NCBI RefSeq assembly: GCF_032926325.1
Contig: NZ_CP136709.1
Location: 533,501 to 597,500 of the forward strand
DNA: 64,000 nucleotides
Origin: Aestuariibaculum lutulentum
Lineage (GTDB): Bacteria > Bacteroidota > Bacteroidia > Flavobacteriales > Flavobacteriaceae
Direction: 5' to 3'
Shown here: positions 26,145-34,889 of the stretch, in pieces
Layout of the letters: each line of letters opens with the position of its first letter
Position numbering within the stretch: position 1 is the first letter of the stretch
Program-made: the position numbers and the translations under genes
Notes under the pieces: generated by a model
Seen by the model: only the letters and a program-made list of their open reading frames with translations
Told to the model about the DNA's origin: nothing
The model's database searches: none

Positions 26145-26264
26145 CAAAAAAAAGAACCTTCAAAAGGCTTTAAGAGCTGAATTTTACACGCTTAAAATCA
26201 ACAGATTATTCCTATATTGTAAAGCCCTTTCTACCTTACTGCTTAATACTAACGAAGTCAATCT

Positions 26265-27131
26265 ATGAAACAAGTTTTTCAAACACTGCTCCTTACATGT
26301 ATAATTCTATCATTGGGTTTTATGGATGCTCAAACCATGATGCAACCCAATTTCGATACACCTTATGGCAACAACACAACTACTGGAAAGTTTGCTGAAA
26401 TTAATGGAGCCAATATATACTACGAAACCTATGGCACTGGAGAACCATTACTTCTTATTCATGGTTGTGGTGCGAACATAAAATCTATGGAAAACCAGAT
26501 TGAATATTTTAAAAATAAATACCATGTGATTGTTGCCGACAGCCGAGGCCAAGGAAAATCGGAATTAAAAACAGACTCACTAACCTATGACCAGATGACA
26601 AAAGACTGGGAAGGCTTGGTACGATATTTAAAATTAGATTCTATAAATATTCTTGGATGGAGCGACGGTGGTATTATTAGTTTAAAAATGGGCATTAACC
26701 GACAAGCCAACATTAAAAAAATTATAACTATGGGCGCTAATTTACGACCAGATACCACAGCAGTTAACAGCTGGGCACCAAAAAGTGTTAGGGAAGATTT
26801 AGATTATGTAAAGCGTATGATTTCTTTAAATGATAAATCCAGAGACTGGGAAAAATTTAAACAATTAGATGAATTAGTATTGTTTCAGCCTAATATCACT
26901 CATGAAGAACTACAACAAATCGAAGCCGCAGTTTTGGTTGTAAATGGAGATAGCGATATTATAAAAAATGAACATGCAGTTGAAATATATCAGAATATCC
27001 CAAAAGCCCAACTTTGCATCATGCCTGGCGAAACGCATTATACACCTGGTTCTAATCCAAACTATTTTAATGCTATCATTGAAAAGTTTCTGTCTGAACC
27101 CTTTACACGTCCAACCTCTGAATGGGATTAA
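26265..27131 (+). CDS. Secreted alpha/beta hydrolase
   Basis: 288 aa with an N-terminal hydrophobic signal (cleavage near DAQ, residue 23). The fold is clear: oxyanion motif LLIHGCG (63-69), DSRGQGKS (92-99), nucleophile elbow GWSDGG (131-136, S133), acid in the VNGDSD block and the catalytic His in PGETHYTPG. Such periplasmic hydrolases cleave esters or lactones; the substrate is not evident. It is a single-gene unit, with no obvious partner in the genes around it. Confidence 0.9.
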   Translation: MKQVFQTLLLTCIILSLGFMDAQTMMQPNFDTPYGNNTTTGKFAEINGANIYYETYGTGEPLLLIHGCGANIKSMENQIEYFKNKYHVIVADSRGQGKSELKTDSLTYDQMTKDWEGLVRYLKLDSINILGWSDGGIISLKMGINRQANIKKIITMGANLRPDTTAVNSWAPKSVREDLDYVKRMISLNDKSRDWEKFKQLDELVLFQPNITHEELQQIEAAVLVVNGDSDIIKNEHAVEIYQNIPKAQLCIMPGETHYTPGSNPNYFNAIIEKFLSEPFTRPTSEWD

Positions 27132-27202
27132 CCTAAAAAGATAAATAGTTTTTCCAATAACATTTTACGGAAAACCCTCATTAATTCCGAAAGAATATCA
27201 TC

Positions 27203-27210
27203 TATATTTG
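27203..27210 (+). promoter_or_regulatory. Putative -7 promoter box TATATTTG
   Basis: TATATTTG matches the Bacteroidota -7 consensus TANNTTTG exactly and lies 40 bases before the start codon at 27251. No clear TTG -33 box is visible. Confidence 0.4.
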
Positions 27211-27250
27211 AGTCCGAAAAACATCACACAATCTTACCACTAAACGACTC

Positions 27251-27811
27251 ATGAAAAAACGACTTTTTGCTCTTTTGGTTATAATAACCACAGTAGAATT
27301 GCATGCTCAATTTTTTAAACCTACGGCTATCGATGCTAAAATTGGCTATGCTTCAACTATTCCATACGACGACATCGATATTTCAACTAAAGGATTTTAT
27401 GCGCAAGGCGAATATGTTCTTGAAGCCTCTAAATGGTTTGATGTACGTCCTTATGCCGGCTTGTTTATAACTGGAAATAAAGCAACCGATTTAGATGGAA
27501 ACCGGAGCATATATAACTCTTCAACAAAAGCACTTTTGCTTGGAGGTAAAGCCAGACTAACCATTCCTATTCCTTATGTCGCTCCTTTTATTGAATTGGG
27601 GATTGGAACATCGATTGGAAAATTCAGAACCTACACCCCTTATACCGATATTAATCATAGCGGACTAAGCTTTCATATCCCGATTACATTAGGTTTAGAA
27701 CTAGGGAAAGACCGTAAAACAACTTTTGCTTTCTTTTTTTACGACCACTTTAATCAAGAACAGTTTTCTGGTGCCATGGCCATAGGCGTTGCTATTCCTT
27801 TAAATAAATAA
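27251..27811 (+). CDS. Outer-membrane beta-barrel-like protein
   Basis: 186 aa with a signal peptide (MKKRLFALLVIITTVELHAQ). The mature part alternates amphipathic strands (GFYAQGEYVLEASKWFDVRP, LLLGGKARLTIPIPYVAPFI, ELGIGTSIGKF, ITLGLELGKDRKTTFAFFF, GAMAIGVAIPLNK) typical of small outer-membrane barrels of the OmpW/OmpA type. Ligand unknown. It has an exact TANNTTTG box upstream and lies 52 bases before a lipoprotein gene that may be co-transcribed. Confidence 0.75.
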   Translation: MKKRLFALLVIITTVELHAQFFKPTAIDAKIGYASTIPYDDIDISTKGFYAQGEYVLEASKWFDVRPYAGLFITGNKATDLDGNRSIYNSSTKALLLGGKARLTIPIPYVAPFIELGIGTSIGKFRTYTPYTDINHSGLSFHIPITLGLELGKDRKTTFAFFFYDHFNQEQFSGAMAIGVAIPLNK

Positions 27812-27863
27812 CACAAAAGTCTAATTACAAAATCAACATTATAATAATCACTAACCTTTCAAA

Positions 27864-28484
27864 ATGAAATTATTCAAATTTTCCTTAATTCTATTAACCA
27901 CATTAAGCTTAACAAACTGTGCATCGCGCTATAATAACATTAATCCTACTTCTGTAAAGTATGTTTCACAAACCGAAAAAAACAATATTAAGTTAGAATA
28001 TCAATACAGTTTACTGGAAAAGAAATACGCTAAAAAGGAAACTAAAAAAGGTGTAAAAGTAGTTTCGTTTAAGATTACCAACAATTCAGACAAAGACATT
28101 GTTTTTGGTGACGATGTAACATTAAACTATGCCAATAATGAAGCGGTTAACGTTCTACGACCAGAACAGACCTTTAAAACATTAAAACAACAAACACCAC
28201 TTTACTTATTATACTTATTATTAACGCCTTTAAACTTTTACACCTCTACAACCAATTCGTATGGTGTTGAAGAACAAACCAGTTCTACCCCAATAGGATT
28301 AGTTGTCGGCCCAGGTCTTGCCATAGGAAATATGATTCAATCTGGCTCAGCTAACAAAAAATTTAAAACAGAATTAGAACAATACAATCTCAACGGACAA
28401 GTTATAAAGCAGGGAGAATCTAAATATGGATTAACAGGCATAAAAACCTTTCATCATGATGCCTTAAAATTAAACGTTAAATAA
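27864..28484 (+). CDS. Lipoprotein, unknown function
   Basis: 206 aa with a lipoprotein signal (LSLTNC, Cys19). The mature protein has a beta-rich N-terminal part (VKVVSFKITNNSDKDIVFGD, the pattern of proteins that handle a surface display or immunity fold) and a hydrophobic stretch at about residues 110-126 (TPLYLLYLLLTPLNFYTS) that may be a membrane helix. No family recognised. It may form a two-gene operon with the preceding beta-barrel gene; a terminator follows. Confidence 0.65.
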   Translation: MKLFKFSLILLTTLSLTNCASRYNNINPTSVKYVSQTEKNNIKLEYQYSLLEKKYAKKETKKGVKVVSFKITNNSDKDIVFGDDVTLNYANNEAVNVLRPEQTFKTLKQQTPLYLLYLLLTPLNFYTSTTNSYGVEEQTSSTPIGLVVGPGLAIGNMIQSGSANKKFKTELEQYNLNGQVIKQGESKYGLTGIKTFHHDALKLNVK

Positions 28485-28506
28485 ATAACTATTACCATAC
28501 ATTCGA

Positions 28507-28535
28507 AACACCCTAATTAGGGTGTTTTCTTTTTT
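28507..28535 (+). terminator. Rho-independent terminator after lipoprotein gene
   Basis: Perfect stem AACACCCTAA/TTAGGGTGTT (28507-28526) followed by a T-rich tract. Confidence 0.8.
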
Positions 28536-28545
28536 ATTAAGTTAG

Positions 28546-28553
28546 TATCTTAG
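28546..28553 (+). promoter_or_regulatory. Putative -7 promoter box TATCTTAG
   Basis: TATCTTAG lies 21 bases before the start codon at 28575, directly after the previous terminator, so it probably starts the next unit. The same TATCTTAGT string occurs in the core of the attC-like elements C and D and at 32588. Confidence 0.4.
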
Positions 28554-28574
28554 TATTGTTAAAGACTACAAATA

Positions 28575-29216
28575 ATGATGACTACCAATGTAGAAACCTA
28601 TTTTTTAGAAGGCTGTGGTCGCTGTTCCCTTGGAGGCACAGCCGATTGCAAAGTCCATACTTGGGAAAGTGAACTACAAACCTTACGCACCATTATTTTA
28701 GATTGCGGCTTAACAGAAACCTGCAAATGGGGCGTGCCCTGCTACACCTACAACAACAGCAATATCCTTATGCTTAGTGCTTTTAAAAACTACTGCTCAC
28801 TAAACTTTTTTAAAGGTGTATTACTCAGTAATAATAAAGGACTTTTGGTAGCTCCAGGAGCAAACTCACAAGCTGTACGTCTATTAAAATTCACAAATTT
28901 AGCACAATTGAAATCGCTGTCTTCAGATATAAAAAGCTATATTTTTGAAGCCATTGAAATTGAAAAACAAGGTTTAAGCCTTCCTGCTAAGAAACAACTG
29001 GAACCACTACCCGAAGAGCTAGAACAAAAATTTAATGAAGATCCGGTTTTAAAATCGGCATTCGAAGCGCTAACACCTGGAAGACATCGTGGTTATATTC
29101 TGTTTTTTTCAGCACCTAAGCAGTCTAAAACCAGATTATCCCGCATAGAAAAATGTGCCGATAACATTCTAAATGGTATTGGTCTACACGATAAATACTC
29201 TTCAAAAAAAAGATAA
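28575..29216 (+). CDS. YdeI/OmpD-associated (DUF1801-type) family protein
   Basis: 213 aa, cytoplasmic. The N-terminal CGRCSLGGTADCKVHTW block with clustered Cys residues, then CKWGVPCYTYN and ALSAFKNYC-like LSAFKNYCSLNFFKG, place it in the YdeI/DUF1801 family; the C-terminal PGRHRGYILFFSAPKQSKTRLSRI is the YdeI signature. Family function is poorly known, with links to stress and peptide resistance. Start could also be the second ATG (28578). The next gene, a DUF2200 protein, begins 4 bases after the stop, so they form an operon. Confidence 0.88.
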   Translation: MMTTNVETYFLEGCGRCSLGGTADCKVHTWESELQTLRTIILDCGLTETCKWGVPCYTYNNSNILMLSAFKNYCSLNFFKGVLLSNNKGLLVAPGANSQAVRLLKFTNLAQLKSLSSDIKSYIFEAIEIEKQGLSLPAKKQLEPLPEELEQKFNEDPVLKSAFEALTPGRHRGYILFFSAPKQSKTRLSRIEKCADNILNGIGLHDKYSSKKR

Positions 29217-29220
29217 AACC

Positions 29221-29571
29221 ATGAACAAGCATAAAATATTCTCTATGGCTTTTTCCAGCGTATACCCACATTATATAAATAAGGCTGAGAAAAAAGGACG
29301 TACCAAAACGGAAGTTGATACTATTATTTTTTGGTTAACGGGATACAACGCATTACAGTTTCAAGAAATATTAGATAACAAAACCGACTTTGAAACATTC
29401 TTTAATAAAGCTCCTCAGCTTAACCCTAATGTTTCTAAAATCACCGGAGTTATTTGTGGTTACCGCGTAGAAAATATCGAAGATCCCCTGATGCAAAAAA
29501 TCAGATATTTAGATAAACTTATTGATGAACTGGCTAAAGGAAAGTCTATGGAAAAAATATTAAGATCTTAA
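29221..29571 (+). CDS. DUF2200 family protein
   Basis: 116 aa from the ATG at 29221; a longer in-frame ORF would begin inside the preceding gene. The sequence MAFSSVYPHYINKAEKKGRT, DTIIFWLTGYN, then ITGVICGYRVE(N)IEDPLMQ and (I)RYLDKLIDELAKGK are the conserved blocks of DUF2200, a small cytoplasmic family of unknown function. Full length for the family. It is translated with the upstream YdeI-family gene (4-base gap); both families recur together among accessory genes of soil and marine bacteria. Confidence 0.92.
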   Translation: MNKHKIFSMAFSSVYPHYINKAEKKGRTKTEVDTIIFWLTGYNALQFQEILDNKTDFETFFNKAPQLNPNVSKITGVICGYRVENIEDPLMQKIRYLDKLIDELAKGKSMEKILRS

Positions 29572-29659
29572 TCCAAGTATACAATGTATAGTCCTCAAAG
29601 TGTATAGGTTAATTCTTATTTTTCTATTATCTTTATAGAATACCTAAACTATAAAAGTC

Positions 29660-30697
29660 ATGAAATCATTTTCTAAAAATGCCATATTACTTTTCATTTT
29701 ATTAACGACGTCACATCTTTATTGGTCTTGTAAAGAACAAAGCAAAAACCAGCAAACAACTGGAGTAACAGAAAAAATTGATGTATTACCATCATTTAAC
29801 GAAGGGACTTCTAAAACCGATATTATTACATTCGTTGAAACCATTTCAGACTCTACAAGTAATAGTTTCGTAAAACCAGAAGATCGCATAGCCTGCTTTG
29901 ATAACGATGGCACCCTTTGGGTAGAACAACCTTTACCTTCACAGATATTTTTTGTTTTCGAAAGAATAAAAAGCTTGGCTAAAGACCACCCGGAGTGGGC
30001 TAATGAGATGCCTTTTAAAGCGGTTATTGAAGATGACTTAGAAACTATCAAAACCCTTCATACTGGAGATATCCTTAAACTGGTGGGTACAGCTCAAGCC
30101 TCTGAAAATGTCGACCAGTTTGACAGTGTAGTTACCGACTGGCTGGCAACGGCAAAACATCCGGTTATGAAAAAGCCATATCTCGAATTGGTTTATCAAC
30201 CCATGCTTGAACTACTAGATTATTTACGAGCACACCAATTTAAAATCTACATTGTTTCAGGAGGAAGTCAGGAATTTATGAGAGCCTGGGCTCCTGAGGT
30301 CTATGGGATTCCCAAAGAACAAATCATTGGCTCTACATTTAAAAGAGAAGTGATTATCCAGGGCGATTCAATTACGATTACTCAAAATACAGAATTTGAC
30401 TTTAATGACGATCATGAAGGAAAGGTACTTGCTATCAGTAAATTTATTGGCAAAAAACCTATTCTTATTGGAGGAAACTCTGATGGAGATTTAGAAATGA
30501 TGCAATATTGCGATACTAACAATCCCCTACCTCATCTACTCATTTATGTAAACCATACCGATAGTGACCGTGAGTTTTTATACGATGAACATACCGCCAT
30601 GGGAACACTAAAAAAAGGGATGGATGTTGCACTTAGACGTGGGTGGACCATTATTGACATGAAAACAGAATGGAACAAAGTTTACCCTAACGAGTAA
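29660..30697 (+). CDS. HAD-superfamily phosphatase, lipoprotein
   Basis: 345 aa with a lipoprotein signal (HLYWSC, Cys24), so an extracytoplasmic phosphatase. HAD motifs: I FDNDGTLW (80-87, nucleophile D81, acid D83), II IVSGGSQEF, and IV GGNSDGDLEM. It resembles phosphoserine-phosphatase-like secreted HAD proteins; substrate unknown. A permease gene starts 3 bases after its stop, so hydrolysis outside and uptake of the product by the permease is a reasonable pairing (inference). Confidence 0.88.
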   Translation: MKSFSKNAILLFILLTTSHLYWSCKEQSKNQQTTGVTEKIDVLPSFNEGTSKTDIITFVETISDSTSNSFVKPEDRIACFDNDGTLWVEQPLPSQIFFVFERIKSLAKDHPEWANEMPFKAVIEDDLETIKTLHTGDILKLVGTAQASENVDQFDSVVTDWLATAKHPVMKKPYLELVYQPMLELLDYLRAHQFKIYIVSGGSQEFMRAWAPEVYGIPKEQIIGSTFKREVIIQGDSITITQNTEFDFNDDHEGKVLAISKFIGKKPILIGGNSDGDLEMMQYCDTNNPLPHLLIYVNHTDSDREFLYDEHTAMGTLKKGMDVALRRGWTIIDMKTEWNKVYPNE

Positions 30698-30700
30698 TTA

Positions 30701-31999
30701 ATGGGTAAATCTAAGGCAAGCATTGGACTTAAGGAAGCTATTTCCATAGGTATTGGAGGCATGGTAGGAGGTGGTATTTTCGCAGTATTAGGTTTAGCTG
30801 TATCTTTAGCTAAAGGTGGTACTCCTGTTGCTTTTTTACTCGCCGGACTGTTAGCCTTAATCACTTCGTATAGTTATGTAAACCTTTCAAAATCTTATCC
30901 TGACCAAGGTGGAACCGTTAAATTTATTAATCAAGGTTTTGGCAAATCAGTTTTTAGTGGGGCGATGAATAATTTGCTCTGGGTTAGTTATATTATTATG
31001 TTATCGTTATACGCTTCGGCATTTGGTTCGTATGCGCCAAACCTCATCGTGTTAACAGGTAACAAAACTATCGATTTTCATATTTATGCCAGTGCCATTA
31101 TTGTTATTGCGACAGCAATTAATTATTACAGCATTACCATAGTTGGAAAAATAGAATCTTATGCAGTTATTATAAAACTAATAATTCTTCTTGGTTTTAT
31201 TGGCATCGGTGCTTATGGTTTGTTCGGAAACCCTAACATGGAACAATTAGCCATAAATGAATGGGAAACTCCAGTCAAATTATTTGCTGGCGGGATGGTT
31301 ATTTTTGTAGCCTACGAAGGTTTTGAACTTATTGCCAATGCAGCACCAGACATTGTTAATCCCATTAAAAACATACCTAAAGCTTATTATTACTCCGTAG
31401 TTTTTGTAATTATTTTATACATCATTATTGCGTTTGTAACAGTAGGCTCGTTACCGTTTAAACAAATTGCAGACGCCCAGGATTATGCTTTAGCCGAAGC
31501 AGCAAAACCTATGCTTGGAAAACTTGGGTTTAGTATTATTACCGTAGCGGCATTAATTTCTACGTTTTCTGCAATTAATGCATCGCTTTATGGGGGTAGC
31601 CGAGTGAATTATGAAATTGCTGAAGACGACGAATTACCGCATCACTTTTTATCAAAATTCTGGAATCAACCTATAGGGTTATTAATTACCTCTATAAGCA
31701 CTTTAGTTTTAGTAAACCTGTTAAAACTGGAAAGCATATCAACTGCTGGAAGTGTCGGTTTTCTGCTTATATTCGGTGTGGTTAATTTTGTAGGTTATAA
31801 ACTTTCAAAAGATATTAATGGAAATAAAGTTATTCCGTTTGCTGGCTTTATTTTATGTCTAATTGCCTTATTTATCTTAATCAGCCAACAATACCAATCC
31901 AATCTTGCAGGTGTTGTTATTGCCATCGGAATAATAATCATGTGCTTTATCATGGAATATATTTATAAAAAAACTGAAAGAGCACAGATCGATGGATAA
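30701..31999 (+). CDS. APC family amino acid/organic cation permease
   Basis: 432 aa, about 12 membrane helices. The N-terminal IGLKEAISIGIGGMVGGGIF is the unwound helix-1 glycine motif of the amino acid-polyamine-organocation family; SYVNLSKSYPDQGGT and the helix-6 YEGFELIANAAPDI block also fit. It imports an amino acid or similar solute by proton or sodium coupling. It sits in a tight operon: 3 bases after the HAD lipoprotein gene and overlapping the following reductase gene by 8 bases. Confidence 0.92.
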   Translation: MGKSKASIGLKEAISIGIGGMVGGGIFAVLGLAVSLAKGGTPVAFLLAGLLALITSYSYVNLSKSYPDQGGTVKFINQGFGKSVFSGAMNNLLWVSYIIMLSLYASAFGSYAPNLIVLTGNKTIDFHIYASAIIVIATAINYYSITIVGKIESYAVIIKLIILLGFIGIGAYGLFGNPNMEQLAINEWETPVKLFAGGMVIFVAYEGFELIANAAPDIVNPIKNIPKAYYYSVVFVIILYIIIAFVTVGSLPFKQIADAQDYALAEAAKPMLGKLGFSIITVAALISTFSAINASLYGGSRVNYEIAEDDELPHHFLSKFWNQPIGLLITSISTLVLVNLLKLESISTAGSVGFLLIFGVVNFVGYKLSKDINGNKVIPFAGFILCLIALFILISQQYQSNLAGVVIAIGIIIMCFIMEYIYKKTERAQIDG

Positions 32000-32531
32000 A
32001 AAACAAAACAAAGTATTTATTGCCACTAGCCTGGACGGATATATAGCCGACGAACAAAATGGTATCGACTGGTTAACATCAATCCCAAACCCTGATCAGG
32101 ACGATATGGGTTACCTGACTTTTATGACAGGAATCGATGCTTTGGTTATGGGTAGAAACACCTTTGAAACTGTTATGAGTTTTGACATAGAATGGCCATA
32201 CGATAAACCTGTGTTTGTGTTAAGTAATAGTCTGAATTCGATTCCTGAAATCTATAAGGATAAAGCATTTCTGTTAAAAGGTGATTTGAAAAACATCCTG
32301 AATTATATACATAGCCGTGGGCACTATCAATTATATATTGACGGTGGTAAAGTGATTCAAAGTTTTTTAAATGACGATTTAATACACCAGATGATTATCA
32401 CTACCATTCCGGTGCTCTTGGGTAAAGGCATCCCACTGTTTTCGAATACTTCACAACAACTTCATTTTAAATGTATCGATACAAAAATATATCTCGATTA
32501 CATCGTTCAGAGTTATTTTGTACGTATATAA
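31992..32531 (+). CDS. Dihydrofolate reductase/RibD C-terminal family protein
   Basis: 179 aa, cytoplasmic. The N-terminal VFIATSLDGYIADEQNGIDWL, then ALVMGRNTFETV and DKPVFVLSN, and the C-terminal YIDGGKVIQSFL and TTIPVLLGKGIPLF blocks are those of the DHFR-like RibD_C family (YyaP/YwjB type). Probably an NADPH-dependent reductase, substrate unknown. It overlaps the end of the permease gene by 8 bases and is the last gene of the HAD-permease-reductase operon. Confidence 0.9.
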   Translation: MDKKQNKVFIATSLDGYIADEQNGIDWLTSIPNPDQDDMGYLTFMTGIDALVMGRNTFETVMSFDIEWPYDKPVFVLSNSLNSIPEIYKDKAFLLKGDLKNILNYIHSRGHYQLYIDGGKVIQSFLNDDLIHQMIITTIPVLLGKGIPLFSNTSQQLHFKCIDTKIYLDYIVQSYFVRI

Positions 32532-32569
32532 CACAATAAACTAATTTGATATTTCCTGAAGCATTAATA

Positions 32570-32597
32570 AAATCCTTCTAAAATGATTATCTTAGTT
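32570..32597 (+). promoter_or_regulatory. Promoter-like string shared with the attC-like cores
   Basis: AAATCCT, 11 bases, TATCTTAGTT. The same strings with the same 11-base spacing occur in elements C and D (12199-12226 and 13387-13414). Here it stands about 95 bases before the gene at 32692 and outside any recognisable hairpin, which favours a promoter over a structural role. Confidence 0.4.
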
Positions 32598-32691
32598 TTT
32601 TCATTTAAAGCCCCAAATTTAGATGTTTAGGTAAAGTAATAGCGCAGTATTACAACCACAAAAATCATTTTAACCCATAAATTAACAGACA

Positions 32692-33090
32692 ATGAAAACA
32701 AAACACGGATTACTTACAATTTTCTTCTTTTTAGCTTTAACCCTCTCCTTCTCGTTTGAAGGATACAGCCAGCCACCAAAATGGGCTCCGGCACACGGCT
32801 ACAATGCTAAAACAAGACACATATATTTCCCAGACCGTAATTTCTATTACGATCTTCAAAAGAGTTCATATATTTATTTAAGTGGAGACAGGTGGCAAGT
32901 AAGTGCTAAGCTCCCTTCTATCTATGCGAGTTTCGATTTAGGAAGAGCTGCAAAAATAGAACTGGACTTAAATAGCGATTCGCCACAGAAATACAACAAC
33001 GACCATATGGTAAAATATAAAGGTAAAAAGTTTAAAAGCAGCTCAGGAAACGACAAAAAAAATAATCCCGGAAAAGGCAATAAGAAATAA
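32692..33090 (+). CDS. Small secreted basic protein, unknown function
   Basis: 132 aa with a signal peptide (cleavage near GYSQ, residue 26). The mature part holds PPKWAPAHGYNAKTRHIYFP and YLSGDRWQVSAKLPSIYASF, a short conserved periplasmic domain seen in other Bacteroidota proteins without assigned function; the last ~30 residues are very Lys-, Asn- and Gly-rich (KGKKFKSSSGNDKKNNPGKG). It stands 8 bases before a GNAT gene and opens a three-gene operon with that gene and alkB. Confidence 0.75.
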   Translation: MKTKHGLLTIFFFLALTLSFSFEGYSQPPKWAPAHGYNAKTRHIYFPDRNFYYDLQKSSYIYLSGDRWQVSAKLPSIYASFDLGRAAKIELDLNSDSPQKYNNDHMVKYKGKKFKSSSGNDKKNNPGKGNKK

Positions 33091-33098
33091 TAGATTTA

Positions 33099-33602
33099 AT
33101 GACTTTATCTTTTCATCAAATTCATAACGATGATTTACCAACCGTTTTAAGATTATTTAAAGAAGCTGCCGAAAAGATTGCTAAAATGAAAATTGACCAT
33201 TGGCAATATTGGAAAAATCCACCGGCAGATAAAATTAAGTGGGTTAAAGACGGTATTAACAATAACGAATATTTCTTTATAAAAAATACGAACCATGCTA
33301 CAATAGGCATGGTTCGTATTTTAAATGAAGATATTTTATACTGGGGCCTACAGCAAGCGTCTGCCTTATATGTGCATTCATTAACAGTTAAGGAAGAGTA
33401 TAACGGTCAGGGTATTGGTAAATTAATTCTCGACACCATAGAACATCAGGCTAAAATGAAGCAATGTGAGTATTTAAGACTTGATGCCGATTCTAAAAAC
33501 CCTAGACTTTGTAATTACTACGAAAGTTTAGGATTTAAAAAAGTAGGAGAAAAAACATTAACAATCTCAACTTACAATCTCTATCAAAAGGAAATCTTAT
33601 AA
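33099..33602 (+). CDS. GNAT family N-acetyltransferase
   Basis: 167 aa. Acetyl-CoA motif A reads LTVKEEYNGQGIGKLIL (95-111, NGQGIG 102-107) and motif B is CNYYESLGFKKVGEKT. The N-terminal AAEKIAKMKIDHWQYWKNPP is typical of a GNAT subgroup of unknown substrate. It is tightly placed between the small secreted protein gene (8-base gap) and alkB (3-base gap). Confidence 0.9.
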   Translation: MTLSFHQIHNDDLPTVLRLFKEAAEKIAKMKIDHWQYWKNPPADKIKWVKDGINNNEYFFIKNTNHATIGMVRILNEDILYWGLQQASALYVHSLTVKEEYNGQGIGKLILDTIEHQAKMKQCEYLRLDADSKNPRLCNYYESLGFKKVGEKTLTISTYNLYQKEIL

Positions 33603-33605
33603 CAC

Positions 33606-34223
33606 ATGAATCTTTTTGAACCCGAAATCGACCCTTTGAAAAACTGGCTTCCGTATGACGGTACAGTTAATTATTATGGAAAGTTATTCAATAAAAAAGA
33701 GGCAGATTTTTATTTTAACAACCTTCTGAATGAAATTGAATGGCGTAACGATGAAGCGATCATCTTCGGAAAACTAATTATTACCAAACGGAAAGTGGCC
33801 TGGTACGGTGAAAAACCATTCTCTTACACGTATTCGAATACCACCAAACATGCCTTACCTTGGACTAAAAGTTTATTAGACTTAAAAAATCTAATTGAAC
33901 AAAAAACAGGCGAAACCTTTAATTCCTGCCTGCTTAACCTCTATCATGATGGCAGCGAAGGCATGGCATGGCACAGCGATGGTGAAAAAGATTTAAAAAA
34001 AAACGGTGCCATAGCCTCACTAAGTTTTGGAGCCGAACGTAAATTTGCGTTTAAACACAAGGACACTAAAGAAAAGGTTGAATTGGCTTTAGAACATGGT
34101 AGTTTACTCATTATGAAAGGTGAAACCCAAACTCACTGGTTGCACCGACTTCCACCGACTAAACTCATTAAAACACCCAGAGTTAATTTAACCTTTCGTA
34201 CCATTGTTGAAAACCAGAAGTAA
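33606..34223 (+). CDS. alkB: Alpha-ketoglutarate-dependent dioxygenase, AlkB family
   Basis: 205 aa. It should repair alkylated bases (1-methyladenine, 3-methylcytosine) or related modifications by oxidative demethylation. The Fe(II) triad is visible as H123-x-D125 (WHSDGEK) and H180 (WLHRLP), and the 2-oxoglutarate-binding arginines as R192 and R198 (PRVNLTFRT). NLYHDGSEGMAWHSDGEKD is the standard AlkB core. Length fits the family. It ends the 32692-34223 operon and is followed by a repeat of the attC-like family. Confidence 0.93.
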   Translation: MNLFEPEIDPLKNWLPYDGTVNYYGKLFNKKEADFYFNNLLNEIEWRNDEAIIFGKLIITKRKVAWYGEKPFSYTYSNTTKHALPWTKSLLDLKNLIEQKTGETFNSCLLNLYHDGSEGMAWHSDGEKDLKKNGAIASLSFGAERKFAFKHKDTKEKVELALEHGSLLIMKGETQTHWLHRLPPTKLIKTPRVNLTFRTIVENQK

Positions 34224-34249
34224 TTCTATAAATTACATCTTAACGATTT

Positions 34250-34362
34250 AACTATCTACCGTTTAACGAAAAAGTTAACGTGCTATACGAAAATACTGTC
34301 GCATTTTCTATTTTTGGTTTGTGAATGCGTAAAATCATACACGCCCCTAACTTAAACCAAAA
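34250..34362 (+). repeat. Second copy of the element-A repeat family
   Basis: The centre TACGAAAATACTGTCGCATT plus TTCTATTTTTGGTTTGTG (34286-34323) matches 9958-9995 of element A closely; the left flank (ACCGTTTAACG...AGTTAACGTGC) and right flank (ACACGCCCCTAACTTAAACC) also align with the two arms of A. It lies 24 kb away, after alkB, so the family is dispersed. It covers the ATG at 34325, which supports the later start of the next gene. Confidence 0.6.
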
Positions 34363-34372
34363 CCTACTTGAC

Positions 34373-34798
34373 ATGTTGTACAAACTATTAGACAGACCCT
34401 ATCTGATATTTTGGATTTCTATCCCTATCATAATATTGAATGCAGCATATAGTAGAAACGATACTATGCAATTTAATGTATACGACACCTATTACATTTT
34501 TAGCCGCTTTCATTTATTTCTATCAATAACTATTGCTTTTGCTTTTATGGGTTTAGGTTACTGGATTATGCATAAAGCCGGAAAATGCTTGTGTCAACCC
34601 TTAAGTATTCTGCACATAACTTTAACATTTGGAGGCATATTTACCGTTTGGATTATATCCATTTGCCTTAGAGTTTCCATTATGCAATACAATACCAGTG
34701 ACCATTTAACTAATGCCATTTATCTGGTTTCGTTTATTGTACTTTTTAGTCAAATAGTCTACCCAATAAATATCATTAAAAGTCTTTTTAAGAAATAG
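34373..34798 (+). CDS. Small membrane protein with cytochrome-oxidase-I-like motif
   Basis: 141 aa from the ATG at 34373; an ATG at 34325 lies within a dispersed repeat and is less likely. Four membrane segments are predicted (about 9-25, 45-64, 76-100, 112-130). The stretch YDTYYIFSRFHLFL (37-50) resembles the helix-X motif HDTYFVVAHFHYVL of heme-copper oxidase subunit I: the Asp, Thr, Tyr and last His (H47) are kept, while the high-spin heme His is Arg45. It has none of the other oxidase subunit I parts and is far too short, so it is not an oxidase. Function unknown. Confidence 0.6.
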   Translation: MLYKLLDRPYLIFWISIPIIILNAAYSRNDTMQFNVYDTYYIFSRFHLFLSITIAFAFMGLGYWIMHKAGKCLCQPLSILHITLTFGGIFTVWIISICLRVSIMQYNTSDHLTNAIYLVSFIVLFSQIVYPINIIKSLFKK

Positions 34799-34889
34799 GT
34801 TTTCTCTTTCGACAAGACAAATATTTCTCACATCTTAAAATTATTATATATTAGATGGCTTAACCAATCATGAAATTTTAATACAACTA

